DNA of 13,443 bases from NCBI GenBank assembly GCA_964444825.1, contig CAYUIS010000146.1, positions 1 through 13,443 of the forward strand, in the 5' to 3' direction. Made by a program: the position numbers and the translations under genes. This stretch comes from CAYUIS01 sp964444825 (lineage in GTDB: Bacteria > Chloroflexota > Anaerolineae > B4-G1). Of this stretch, positions 1 to 7,417 are shown piece by piece. Position 1 is the stretch's first letter, and the number at the start of each line of letters is the position of its first letter. Under the pieces are notes generated by a model, which was not told where the DNA came from, did not search any database, and saw nothing but the letters and a program-made list of their open reading frames with translations.

Positions 1-301
1 CCAGGTTGTAAAAGATCTGTAGGCTGAGGTGCTTGACCTGGTCGGCCAGATCGCTGGTATTGATGATCTTTTCGATGTCCTCTAGATACCGTTCCGTCCT
101 TGTCTCCGCAACATTGACCCATACGAAGGTACCGCCCAGTCTCCCTCGTTGCACCTTCTCCGGGCTCAACTCATATCCAGACAAAGAAAGGCGGGCCAGT
201 TCCGTCCTCAGCCGATCTATCTCTAGTCCGGCGTCCACGAGGGCGCCAAGCGTCATGTTGCCGCTGATGCCGGAGAAGCAGTCAAAGTAGGCTATTCTCA
301 T
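1..301 (-). CDS. larC: LarC-like nickel insertion protein, N-terminal part (runs off left edge)
   Basis: This gene starts at ATG 301-299 and leaves the window, so only about 100 residues are visible. The opening MRIAYFDCFSGISGNM followed by LGALVDAGL matches the N-terminus of LarC (DUF111/COG1641), which in Lactobacillus inserts nickel into the pyridinium pincer cofactor of lactate racemase in a CTP-dependent reaction. The usual motif reads SGDM; here the aspartate is an asparagine. An AAGGAC ribosome binding site lies about 9 bases upstream of the ATG. The gene is co-directional with the C1 cluster and separated from the nucleotidyltransferase gene by 53 bases that hold a strong palindrome. 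It is not visible whether the full gene carries its own C-terminal half; a C-half-like gene sits at the other end of the cluster (12806-13360). The family call is firm; the role beside H4MPT genes is unknown. Confidence 0.85.
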   Translation of the reverse strand, partial: MRIAYFDCFSGISGNMTLGALVDAGLEIDRLRTELARLSLSGYELSPEKVQRGRLGGTFVWVNVAETRTERYLEDIEKIINTSDLADQVKHLSLQIFYNL

Positions 302-320
302 CCAGTGTGTGTCCTTGTTG

Positions 321-351
321 GATTGGTTCAATCTTCAAGATTGAACCAATC
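321..351. repeat. Near-perfect palindrome between nucleotidyltransferase gene and larC
   Basis: Two 15-base arms, 321-335 and 337-351, are exact reverse complements around a single central base at 336. The element ends 3 bases before the stop codon of the nucleotidyltransferase gene and lies 20 bases upstream of the larC start. It is AT-richer than the surrounding genes and has no T-run after it on the minus strand, so it is not a textbook intrinsic terminator. It could be a dispersed palindromic repeat, an RNA-processing or stabilising hairpin, or a dyad operator. Symmetry is seen directly; function is inference. Confidence 0.8.
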
Positions 352-354
352 TGG

Positions 355-1431
355 TCAGCAAAAAGGTGCAACCGGCGACTTGGCCAGCAAGTAGTCCCCC
401 GCTTGGCCTCCCACGACCAGACGATGGTAGGCCGGTTGGCCCTGTGGGATCACGCGTTCAAGGCTGCCCATGGCGACGATCCGCTCCCCGACCCCTGCCT
501 GGTCGGTGAAGCGTCCCCGGAAGGAGACGATCTCCCGCAGGCCGGTGACGGGTGGATCGTGAGGGAACGTCACCTCCGAGACGGCGTAACGGCATGGCGT
601 GAACATGGCATTCTGGTCGTCGGTCACAAGCGCCTGGATCCTGGTAATCCCCAATGGCTCAAAGCGATGGCTGCCGTACTGATCCTGGATCTCTTCAGGA
701 TACTTGACAAAGCGGATAAAGCACTCCCAATCTCGAAAGCGCACCTCGTTGACTTTACGCTGCTGGAGCCGGAAAAAGTCGGCCGAGGAGAGCGGAGTAT
801 CGGGCTGGTGTTCTGCGTGCAGCGCCTCCAACTCCGCTCGACTGGGACGGCGTATGGGAGCGGCTGGATCGTTCAAAAGCTGGTGGAGCGCCTGGTGGAC
901 GGTCCTTCCTGCCGCCTCGCCGTACACGATCAGGTCCACATCCGAATCCTGGCGGTGCATCCCGAGCATCACTGAGCCAGAGATACCCAGGTGCTGCCAC
1001 GGGATGCCCCCGGCTGTGTGGAGCAATTCTGCCAGCCCTAGCGCACGTTCCTCGACCAGATCGGAAGGGCCTAAATCACGCAGGGTTGCCAGGTAGTGAC
1101 ACGGATCGTAGACCGTGCGGACGAGCTGTCTAGGCACGCTCTGTAGCCGGAGCCCAAAGACCGGCTCGAATGCCAGATAGGCCGGATAGTCGGTCTCCAG
1201 GATTTCCTGCTGCTCGTCAAAGTGGTATACTCGCCGGTAGCGGAGGTCTTTCCGCTCCCGATCGCCCTTGGGATCAGGAAGATAGCGCAGGTAGGCCACC
1301 AATCGATCGGGGGGATGGATCAGCCCCTTGACCGTAAAAATCAGATCGTCCGTTGTCTCTACGGCGTATCCCTCGATTGCCATCAAAGCACACATTGCTC
1401 CTGTTGTCCGAAATGCTGGCGTGTTGTTCAT
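355..1431 (-). CDS. Archaeal-type nucleotidyltransferase-domain protein (COG1665-like)
   Basis: A 358-residue protein with a polymerase-beta-type nucleotidyltransferase core. The signature is GS at residues 152-153 followed by DSDVDLIVYG, in which Asp164 and Asp166 would bind metal; the later RDWECF stretch may supply the third acidic residue. The N-terminal third, with GLIHPPDRLVAYLRYLPD, resembles uncharacterised archaeal proteins annotated as predicted nucleotidyltransferases. The substrate is unknown; the place after mch, MptN-like and CitG-like genes suggests a job in making or modifying the C1 carrier (inference). Start choice is uncertain: ATG 1431 has no visible ribosome site, while ATG 1395 and ATG 1383 lie 2 and 14 bases after AGGAG, and the recognisable domain begins about 10 residues after ATG 1383. 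The true protein may therefore be 342-346 residues. It follows the CitG-like gene by 51 bases. Confidence 0.72.
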   Translation of the reverse strand: MNNTPAFRTTGAMCALMAIEGYAVETTDDLIFTVKGLIHPPDRLVAYLRYLPDPKGDRERKDLRYRRVYHFDEQQEILETDYPAYLAFEPVFGLRLQSVPRQLVRTVYDPCHYLATLRDLGPSDLVEERALGLAELLHTAGGIPWQHLGISGSVMLGMHRQDSDVDLIVYGEAAGRTVHQALHQLLNDPAAPIRRPSRAELEALHAEHQPDTPLSSADFFRLQQRKVNEVRFRDWECFIRFVKYPEEIQDQYGSHRFEPLGITRIQALVTDDQNAMFTPCRYAVSEVTFPHDPPVTGLREIVSFRGRFTDQAGVGERIVAMGSLERVIPQGQPAYHRLVVGGQAGDYLLAKSPVAPFC

Positions 1432-1482
1432 AGGGAAGGGGCGTTGGGGGCGGTTAGGTCAACAGTGGCTGGGCTATGGCCT

Positions 1483-2373
1483 TTACCAGCGGGAGAGCAG
1501 ATCTGGAAAGACCTCTAACCCTTCACCCTCCGTCAGAAAGACAAAAAGCGTGGCCGCTATCAGGTCTGCCGTCGTGCCAGGGTTCAGGCGGTGCCTCGCA
1601 TCCCGGATGGAGAGATCAAAGGCTCGAAGGGCCTCCCGGCCCTCGTCGGAGAACGCGCCTCCGGCATCGAGTACCCGCTGCGCCCGATGTGAGACTTTCT
1701 CAGCGACAGCCGGTCCTTCCTTGCGGGCGATCAGTGTATCCGGTACCTGTGCCATCAGGATAAGGGAGGTCTGGACGATAGCGTCCGAAAAGTCGCGTCC
1801 CTCGTCCCACATACGACGCAGGCTCTTGTAACCCAGCTCAAAAGTGATCTCAAAGTTGGTGACGTATTCCCGGGCTATGGCGTCCCGATCCTGGGCCATT
1901 TCCATTGCCTGCAGGAGTGTGATATCCACCTGCGACACCTTTCGGACGTCGTACTGATTGGCGTCGCCCAGACCGCCAGGGGCCGCAAGGCGAATGGCCT
2001 CAAACGTGTGGCGGGCGTCCTCCACGGTCAGTGTTTTCAACACCTCGCTCACGCCTGCCCGGAGCCCCTGTGGATGGCCTTGGCCGGCAGCCTTCGCCAA
2101 TGGTGCCAGGAGGAGGACCATCCCCAGGTTGGTATTGGTGTTCACGAGTTGAGAGGTGTCTTGCATCGCGCGCAAGATGGTCTCCCCCACAGGGGTGTGG
2201 GCCGCATCTCGCAGGGCAGGGCCAACGGCGATCGCGCTGGCCATAAAATCCACAAACCGGGCGTCCCAAAAGTCCTTGCCCCAGGTCACGTTGCCCGGCT
2301 TGTCGGCGCAGACCTCGAATAGACAGGCGATGTGGATCGCCCACGCGATGCGGTCCAACTTTGCGGGCGTCAC
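1483..2373 (-). CDS. CitG-like triphosphoribosyl-dephospho-CoA synthase family protein
   Basis: A 296-residue protein of the CitG/MdcB family (COG1767). Family marks are the KPGNV motif at residues 25-29 and NTNLGMVLLLAPL at about 80-92. Classical CitG joins ATP-derived ribose triphosphate to dephospho-CoA, releasing adenine, to make a lyase prosthetic-group precursor. No citrate or malonate lyase gene is visible, and CitG homologues are known to recur beside H4MPT genes, so a role in H4MPT or methanofuran biosynthesis is more likely. A ribosyl-transfer step is an attractive guess because H4MPT carries a ribose-phosphate on its ribitol. The start is GTG 2373, which overlaps the stop of the preceding ligase gene as GTGA (2373-2370); GAGAGG sits 6 bases upstream. 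Family confident, substrate unknown. Confidence 0.8.
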   Translation of the reverse strand: MTPAKLDRIAWAIHIACLFEVCADKPGNVTWGKDFWDARFVDFMASAIAVGPALRDAAHTPVGETILRAMQDTSQLVNTNTNLGMVLLLAPLAKAAGQGHPQGLRAGVSEVLKTLTVEDARHTFEAIRLAAPGGLGDANQYDVRKVSQVDITLLQAMEMAQDRDAIAREYVTNFEITFELGYKSLRRMWDEGRDFSDAIVQTSLILMAQVPDTLIARKEGPAVAEKVSHRAQRVLDAGGAFSDEGREALRAFDLSIRDARHRLNPGTTADLIAATLFVFLTEGEGLEVFPDLLSRW

Positions 2374-3242
2374 GTCGATCCTCTCAGCACATAGTCTACC
2401 AACTGCTCGGCGGCGTCGACCCTGGTCGCGGCCTTGAGCCCTCGCCAGCCAGGAATACCGTTGACCTCAATCACAGTGTATCCTCCACCTTCGATGGGTA
2501 GAATGTCCACTCCTGCATACTCGGCTCCCAGGGCCTGGCTGGCACGCAGGGCCAGGCGCCGGAGTTCGTGGTCGGGTTGCAGTGCTTCGGCTTTGGCGCC
2601 CTGCGCCACGTTTGTCTTCCACGTCTTGCCTCGGCGCACCATCGCGGCAATCGCCTGCTGCCCGGTGACAAAAACGCGGATATCCTCGTTGCCGTGGGGC
2701 ACGAACTCTTGCAGGTAGTAGACGTAGCGACCCAGCTCCAAAGCTCGAAAGACCCGGTAGGCGGTGTCGGGGTCGCAGACCCTCACGATACCTCGCCCTT
2801 CCGAACCAAAGATCGGTTTAACCACCACGTCACCCCCCAGTTCGTCGAACGCCGCCATCGCCTCTTCAAAGTGCTCGGTGACGACGGTGCGGGGCGTTGG
2901 AATTCCGGCATCCTCCAGGAGGGACGAGGTATAGTACTTGTCCACGGTGCGCTCGATGACGGTCGGTGAGTTGACGATGTGCACCCCGGCGTTCTCCAGC
3001 CGGTGAAGGGCATCAACGCGGAAGATGACCTGCTCCAACGAGCCTCCGGGGATCGCTCGCACAAAGAGGACGTCGTAGCTGTCGAGCGCTTCGTCGTTGG
3101 CCGTGAGCCAGGGCCGCGCCGACAGACGGGCCGTCAGCCGCGTGATTGAGAAGGATGGGGCGGTGATGCCCCTGGCGGCCAGTGCCTTCTGTAGGGCTGT
3201 GACGTGCCAGCCCCCGCGCTGTCCCAGGATACCGACTTTCAC
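2370..3242 (-). CDS. RimK/MptN-like ATP-grasp glutamate ligase (probable H4MPT cofactor ligase)
   Basis: A 290-residue ATP-grasp enzyme. Residues 1-100 form the pre-ATP-grasp region (MKVGILGQRG, then IVNSPTVIERTVDKYYT); the ATP-binding loop is KPIFGSEGRGI at about 142-152; metal ligands are likely Asp246 in AGVDI and Glu259/Asn261 in IEVNGIPGWRGL. This pattern is that of the RimK branch, which adds glutamate to carboxyl groups and includes methanogen MptN, the H4MPT alpha-glutamate ligase. The position directly after mch fits a ligase acting on H4MPT or on the polyglutamate tail of a methanofuran. It starts at GTG 3242, overlapping the mch stop as GTGA, with GGAGG 11 bases upstream. Its own stop overlaps the CitG-like start in the same way. 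ATP-grasp class is certain; the acceptor is inferred from context. Confidence 0.82.
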   Translation of the reverse strand: MKVGILGQRGGWHVTALQKALAARGITAPSFSITRLTARLSARPWLTANDEALDSYDVLFVRAIPGGSLEQVIFRVDALHRLENAGVHIVNSPTVIERTVDKYYTSSLLEDAGIPTPRTVVTEHFEEAMAAFDELGGDVVVKPIFGSEGRGIVRVCDPDTAYRVFRALELGRYVYYLQEFVPHGNEDIRVFVTGQQAIAAMVRRGKTWKTNVAQGAKAEALQPDHELRRLALRASQALGAEYAGVDILPIEGGGYTVIEVNGIPGWRGLKAATRVDAAEQLVDYVLRGST

Positions 3243-4186
3243 GGCAGAAACATCCTCCGAATCATCTCCACGTTGACCTGGCCAACGTGGAACGTGCGGC
3301 CAGTCGACACGTTATTGACATAAATCTCCGCCGGGCTAAAAAGCAGAGGATCGATCTTGTAAAAGTCACCGTCGTAGCGCCGGAAGAGTTCGAGAAAGGA
3401 GGTCCCATTATCGTGTGAGGCCGATGAGGGAAGTAACTTGATAATCTCCTCAATCTGCACGTCGTCCGCTCGCACCGTGTACCATACCCGCCCGCCATAG
3501 AGGACAGCGTCGTTGGTACGCCCGATGGCCCCTAGGTCATCCTTTGCGATGGGGACCACAGGACAAGTGCCAAAGCCGGAGAGCACCGTGTTGATGTCGA
3601 AGCCTACCTCCAGCATCTTGTGCATACCTGTCTCTACCACCCGCGCTGCTACCTGGACCGAGCCGACCAGGCTGGCCGTAGGCGCGATCAACAGGTAGAG
3701 GTGGTCCGGAGCGACGTTGCACGTGGTCGCGACGTTGGCGGCTACCTCCTCAGGTGGTAGCTTGTGCCCCTCCAGCGCCAGGACCGCCACATCCGCCTGG
3801 TCACGATAGGCTAGGCGCTCGAAGAGTGGCTCCTCGCCGCGCTGGGCGCGGGCCGGCCCGGAGCCCATAGCAAAGTACTTTCCGCTCTCAACGGCCCATC
3901 CCGCGTACTGAGCGGCCATACAGGCTACCGGCGGATGGCTCACCGATACAGCCACGCCGGGCAGCCACAGGTCGTCGAAAGTGAGTTCGCAGAAGCGGAC
4001 CTGGGCGAGTCCGCCCAGGCAGACCTCGGCAAACAGACGTCCCGCCTCCAGCGAGCCGGTCACCTCCAGGCCGGCGTCCAAGACTGTGGCCCCGTTGGGG
4101 AGCCTTGTCGCCGCCAGGCTCAGTGCTTCTGCGTCGGCGATCATTCGCCGTACGATCTCTAGTGCTCGCTTATTGATGCTGATCAT
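3239..4186 (-). CDS. mch: Methenyltetrahydromethanopterin cyclohydrolase
   Basis: Mch interconverts 5,10-methenyl-H4MPT and formyl-H4MPT by hydrolysis, in the cytoplasm, without a redox cofactor. The 315-residue product matches the family in length and sequence, for example the LPGVAVSVSHPPVACMAAQY segment, AMGSGPARAQ, and GFGTCPVVPIAKDDLGAIGRTNDAVLYGG. I start it at ATG 4186 (MISINKRALEIV), which is where Mch proteins begin. The frame stays open 20 codons further to 4246, but that extension (MLSVATRATSQLWEKGKF) lies wholly within fwdC and does not look like Mch. An AAGGGG site lies about 12 bases upstream of ATG 4186. The gene overlaps the fwdC end by 17 bases and its stop overlaps the ligase gene as GTGA, implying tight co-expression. 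Confidence 0.95.
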   Translation of the reverse strand: MISINKRALEIVRRMIADAEALSLAATRLPNGATVLDAGLEVTGSLEAGRLFAEVCLGGLAQVRFCELTFDDLWLPGVAVSVSHPPVACMAAQYAGWAVESGKYFAMGSGPARAQRGEEPLFERLAYRDQADVAVLALEGHKLPPEEVAANVATTCNVAPDHLYLLIAPTASLVGSVQVAARVVETGMHKMLEVGFDINTVLSGFGTCPVVPIAKDDLGAIGRTNDAVLYGGRVWYTVRADDVQIEEIIKLLPSSASHDNGTSFLELFRRYDGDFYKIDPLLFSPAEIYVNNVSTGRTFHVGQVNVEMIRRMFLP

Positions 4187-4994
4187 TGACCAGAATTTCC
4201 CCTTTTCCCAAAGTTGTGACGTCGCCCGTGTAGCGACGGAAAGCACCTTCTATGTGTTCCTGCGTGACTGGCATTCCCCACCCGCGCAATTGGAGCAGGT
4301 AGGTGCGCAGGAAGGTCGGGTTGTAGGAGCAGGCGTAGCGGAACACGGGTAGGAGATCGTTCTCCAGCCCGCCCAGAGCCACGATAGTGCCGCGCTTCAT
4401 CCCCGCGCCAGCCCGCGCGCCCAGCTTGCCGAAAGCGAATATCGAACCAGCGATCATTCGCGCGCCGGCGAATTCTCCCACGTTGCCCTGGATGGCGATG
4501 AGACCGCGGCGCATATGCTCCCCGACGCGCGGTCCGGCGTTTCCTTGTACGAAAATGATGCCGCCCCGCATACCCCGCGTCTCGCCGGTATAGGCTGCTC
4601 CCAGCATCGGCCCGGCGTCGCCAAACACCCGGATCGTGCCGCCGGACATGTGCGCCCCAGCCCAGGCTTGTGCGTTCCCATAGACGGCGATTTCGCCGCC
4701 GTGCATGTATGCTCCCAGATGCATCCCGGCGGCACCCTTGATAGTGATTTGTCCAGAGCCCATTTTCTCACCGATGCGTTTTACGTGGCGCAGATCACCT
4801 TCGATGAGTATGTTCTCTGCGCCATCCCCTTCGACCACAAACAGGTCGCCGATGGTGACCTGCCGACGTCCCAAGAGCAGGGGGAGCGCGGCTACCTCCT
4901 GCTGTCCGAGTCCAGCAAACCGGTCAGGACGGATGTTCTCCGCTTCAACTGGCAGGGTGACAGGGTCTCTTAAGCATAGTTTTGTCACACTCAC
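4170..4994 (-). CDS. fwdC: Formylmethanofuran dehydrogenase subunit C
   Basis: A 274-residue FwdC/FhcC protein, related to the GltB beta-helix domain. It is a structural subunit that braces FwdA and FwdB. The middle holds consecutive repeats of about 19 residues with a G-x-x-M-x-x-G-x-I-x-V-x-G pattern (for example HMSGGTIRVFGDAG, HMRRGLIAIQGNVG, GMKRGTIVALGG), as expected of a right-handed beta helix. The open frame continues upstream to 5729, but that part is a shadow of ftr. I chose GTG 4994 because it overlaps the ftr stop as GTGA and lies 8 bases after GGGAG; GTG 5000 and GTG 4988 are weaker alternatives. Placement after ftr, not next to fwdA, resembles the B-A-Ftr-C order I recall from methylotroph fhc operons. 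Confidence 0.92.
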   Translation of the reverse strand: MSVTKLCLRDPVTLPVEAENIRPDRFAGLGQQEVAALPLLLGRRQVTIGDLFVVEGDGAENILIEGDLRHVKRIGEKMGSGQITIKGAAGMHLGAYMHGGEIAVYGNAQAWAGAHMSGGTIRVFGDAGPMLGAAYTGETRGMRGGIIFVQGNAGPRVGEHMRRGLIAIQGNVGEFAGARMIAGSIFAFGKLGARAGAGMKRGTIVALGGLENDLLPVFRYACSYNPTFLRTYLLQLRGWGMPVTQEHIEGAFRRYTGDVTTLGKGEILVNDQHQ

Positions 4995-5875
4995 TTCCAC
5001 AACTCCCGCAGGTGTATCTGATACTGTCCCAAGGTGCCGCCATAGTTCCCCGCCGATATCCGGACGATGCCGGGCTGGCACGCCGCCTCGATGCCGAGGC
5101 GCGTCGCCTGGCGTACCGACTCCTCGTCCAGGCCGTCGATCACGATCTCTAGCACCGAGTTGACGCCCTGTGGCAACGCTGACTCGGTCTGGCTTCGGAG
5201 GGTGGGGCAGTAGGCGTCGTTGGTTGAGGCGCGTAGGAACTTGTACTGGGACGACGTCTTGCTCCCGCTGCGCACGATACCCCCAGGGAAGGGCATCACC
5301 ACCCCCTTCACCTGCTTCATCGCCTCGACCGCCCTCTCTGCCGCGTCGAGGGTCGCCTCGGGAGTCTCGCCCAGGATGAGAAAGTTGCCGCCGCCAACGG
5401 CCTTTTGGATGCCGAACTGCTCCTCGACCAGGAACTCGCCCTCCATCACCGGTATGCGCCAGAAGCGTCTCCCGTCCAGGAGCTTGCTGCTCTGGAAGCC
5501 ATCCCCAAAATAGCGGAGCGTCCCACCGATCTTGACCATGGTATCGCTCTCCAGGCCGTTGAAGCAGGCTGTGGTGGGACAGGTCATGATGCATTGACCC
5601 ACCCGCCGCATCAACTGGTCTTCCATCCCCTTGGGACCCATTGTGAATAGGAGGGCGCTCACGCCTGGGCGACCGTCGGGTGTCTCCTCTGCTGGGATGA
5701 TTCCCTCGATGCCCGCCTCGCAGCCACATCCGATGACGGACGTGGCAAACCCTGTGGCCACCTTGGCCGCCGTTTTTGCCCAGTGCTCATTCACAGCAGT
5801 GATAATCAGCCGGGCGCCTCGCATCTTGAACGCTTCGGCAAAGGTGGCCTCAATCTCAGTGCTGTTAATGTGCAT
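4991..5875 (-). CDS. ftr: Formylmethanofuran:H4MPT formyltransferase
   Basis: A 294-residue Ftr (FhcD in methylotrophs). It transfers the formyl group between formyl-methanofuran and N5-formyl-H4MPT in the cytoplasm. The sequence is full length and typical: MHINSTEIEATFAEAFKMRG at the start, GCGCEAGIEG, CPTTACFNG, and a C-terminal ISAGNYGGTLGQYQIHLREL. ATG 5875 is preceded by GGAGG at a 9-base spacing, one of the best ribosome sites in the window. It lies only 19 bases after the chemoreceptor gene and overlaps fwdC by four bases, so it is probably co-transcribed with both. In methylotrophs this protein is a stable subunit of the Fhc complex; whether that holds here cannot be told from sequence. 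Confidence 0.96.
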   Translation of the reverse strand: MHINSTEIEATFAEAFKMRGARLIITAVNEHWAKTAAKVATGFATSVIGCGCEAGIEGIIPAEETPDGRPGVSALLFTMGPKGMEDQLMRRVGQCIMTCPTTACFNGLESDTMVKIGGTLRYFGDGFQSSKLLDGRRFWRIPVMEGEFLVEEQFGIQKAVGGGNFLILGETPEATLDAAERAVEAMKQVKGVVMPFPGGIVRSGSKTSSQYKFLRASTNDAYCPTLRSQTESALPQGVNSVLEIVIDGLDEESVRQATRLGIEAACQPGIVRISAGNYGGTLGQYQIHLRELWK

Positions 5876-5894
5876 TCTTTGTTTCCTCCAACGC

Positions 5895-7349
5895 CTAGAG
5901 TGCCTTTGCCTGCACGTCGTCGGCGGATAGCTTGAACCGAGCCACAGTCTCTTGCATCGTCTGCGCCATCTCTGCCAGTGACTGTGCAGAGGCGGTGACT
6001 TCCTCCATCTGAGCGCTCATTTTCGCAATCGCCGCGCTCACCTCCTCCACCACCGTGCTGTTCTCTTGCGATATGCTGGCTACGTTCCCGATCGCCTGCG
6101 ATACCTCCACCGAACTGGTAGCCATCGTCTCTGTCGCCATCGTATTCCTCTTCACCACCCCTGACACCGCGTTCATCTCATCCACCAATTCGTTCGATAG
6201 GGTATCCATCTGCTGGGCCGCTGCCGAGATCTGGTCCACCTGCAGCTCAACCTCTGCAGCGCTCTCGTCTATGGCGGTCACGGCATCAACGACTGCGCTC
6301 TGCACGCCACTGATCAATGCGGCGATCTCCTTGGTCGCTGTGCTTGAGCGCTTTGCCAACGCGCGTATCTCTGCCGCCACCACTCCGAAACCCTTGCCGT
6401 GTTCCCCCGCCCGCTTGGCCTCTACCGCCGCGTTCAGCGCCAGCAGATTCGTCTGGGCTGTGATGTCGTCGATCACCGCCACGATTTCTCCAATCTGCAT
6501 CGAGCGCTCGCCCATGTCTCGGACCTTTCCAGATGAGAACTTGACCGACTCTTTGACAGCTTCGAGATGATCGATATTGTCCATCAGTTGCTCGATGTCG
6601 CCGGTGACCTGAGCCACGATTTCGGAGACTCTGGTGATGGCGGTGGCCTGTTCCCGCGCGCCCTGCGCCACGTCGTCAATGGCTCGCGAAAGCTGATCCT
6701 GCGACCTCGTAATCTCGGTTGCACCCTCTGTCTGGTGTACTGCGCCTCTCGCAACCTGCTGGATGGCGACGGCGATTTGCTGTGCGGCCTCCCCGGCCTG
6801 ATCAGCGGAGGAGGCCAGTTGGTCGGACGCAACGCTGAGGCCGTTGGCGCTTCTGACTACCTGTCCGATCAGGTGGCGCAGGTTGGAGACCATCGTGTTT
6901 AGCGAGTGAGCTAGCCGATCGTGTTCCGATTTTGCCTCGATCTCTGTCGTCAGGTCGCCGGTGGCTGCTTGTTCTGCCAGGCTGGTTATCGCGCTCAGGC
7001 GTTTTATCATTCTGTTGAAAGAATAGGCTGTCCACGCGAGTTCGTCCCGTCCTCGGGATGACACCTTTTGGTCCAACTCGCCCCGCTCTGCAAAAGCGTC
7101 CGCCGCAAAACCAACCGCCGTTGCCTGCCGGCCTATGCGCAATGCCTCCCAGACAGCGACGACTAGACACAGTCCTCCTATCAGGGCGCTGATGAGCGAC
7201 CTGGCCCGCCAGTCGCTGTCGTCAGCCCAATAGTCCCACGCGAGACCACTGAGGATGGGCAGAGACACTGCGGCAAGCATCAGTCCAATCAGGCGCACCC
7301 TGATCTGCGAGAGCCAGTCACGTAGGTTCATACGGTACTTGTTCTGCAT
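5895..7349 (-). CDS. Methyl-accepting chemotaxis protein with almost no external sensor domain
   Basis: A 484-residue chemoreceptor. Residues about 17-38 and 51-70 are two membrane helices joined by only some 12 residues, so there is no periplasmic ligand-binding domain. Residues about 70-165 are HAMP-like linker sequence, followed by the long coiled-coil signalling domain. The hairpin tip lies at about 297-335 (TAQTNLLALNAAVEAKRAGE, then KGFGVVAAEIRALAKRS) and departs slightly from the usual EAARAGE...VVADEVR. No CheR-docking pentapeptide ends the protein. ATG 7349 follows GGAGG at 7 bases. It sits between fwdA (68-base gap) and ftr (19-base gap), on the same strand. With so little outside the membrane it may sense membrane state, redox state or an intracellular signal, or may gain input from a partner; this is inference. 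No che genes are visible here. Confidence 0.93.
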   Translation of the reverse strand: MQNKYRMNLRDWLSQIRVRLIGLMLAAVSLPILSGLAWDYWADDSDWRARSLISALIGGLCLVVAVWEALRIGRQATAVGFAADAFAERGELDQKVSSRGRDELAWTAYSFNRMIKRLSAITSLAEQAATGDLTTEIEAKSEHDRLAHSLNTMVSNLRHLIGQVVRSANGLSVASDQLASSADQAGEAAQQIAVAIQQVARGAVHQTEGATEITRSQDQLSRAIDDVAQGAREQATAITRVSEIVAQVTGDIEQLMDNIDHLEAVKESVKFSSGKVRDMGERSMQIGEIVAVIDDITAQTNLLALNAAVEAKRAGEHGKGFGVVAAEIRALAKRSSTATKEIAALISGVQSAVVDAVTAIDESAAEVELQVDQISAAAQQMDTLSNELVDEMNAVSGVVKRNTMATETMATSSVEVSQAIGNVASISQENSTVVEEVSAAIAKMSAQMEEVTASAQSLAEMAQTMQETVARFKLSADDVQAKAL

Positions 7350-7417
7350 AGTTCAGCCTCCTCTTTCCTTATCGACTGTCCGTACCCCAAGGGAGACGGG
7401 GGGGTGTTCGGCGACCG

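Noticed and set aside
307..975. 222-residue plus-strand open frame
   Set aside because: It lies antisense inside the nucleotidyltransferase gene, has no recognisable motif, and the opposite strand shows clear catalytic motifs. A GC-rich shadow frame.
4187..4246. 20-residue N-terminal extension of Mch
   Set aside because: It overlaps the fwdC coding end, does not resemble Mch, and ATG 4186 gives the usual Mch N-terminus.
4995..5729. Upstream extension of the fwdC reading frame to 519 residues
   Set aside because: This stretch is out of frame within ftr and the encoded sequence is low-complexity and unlike FwdC; the GTGA overlap start at 4994 gives the normal family length.
7350..7417. Possible terminator or internal promoter between fwdA and the chemoreceptor gene
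   Set aside because: There is a run of seven G (C on the transcribed-sense strand) but no stable stem with a T-run and no convincing -35/-10 pair; only the GGAGG ribosome site is clear.
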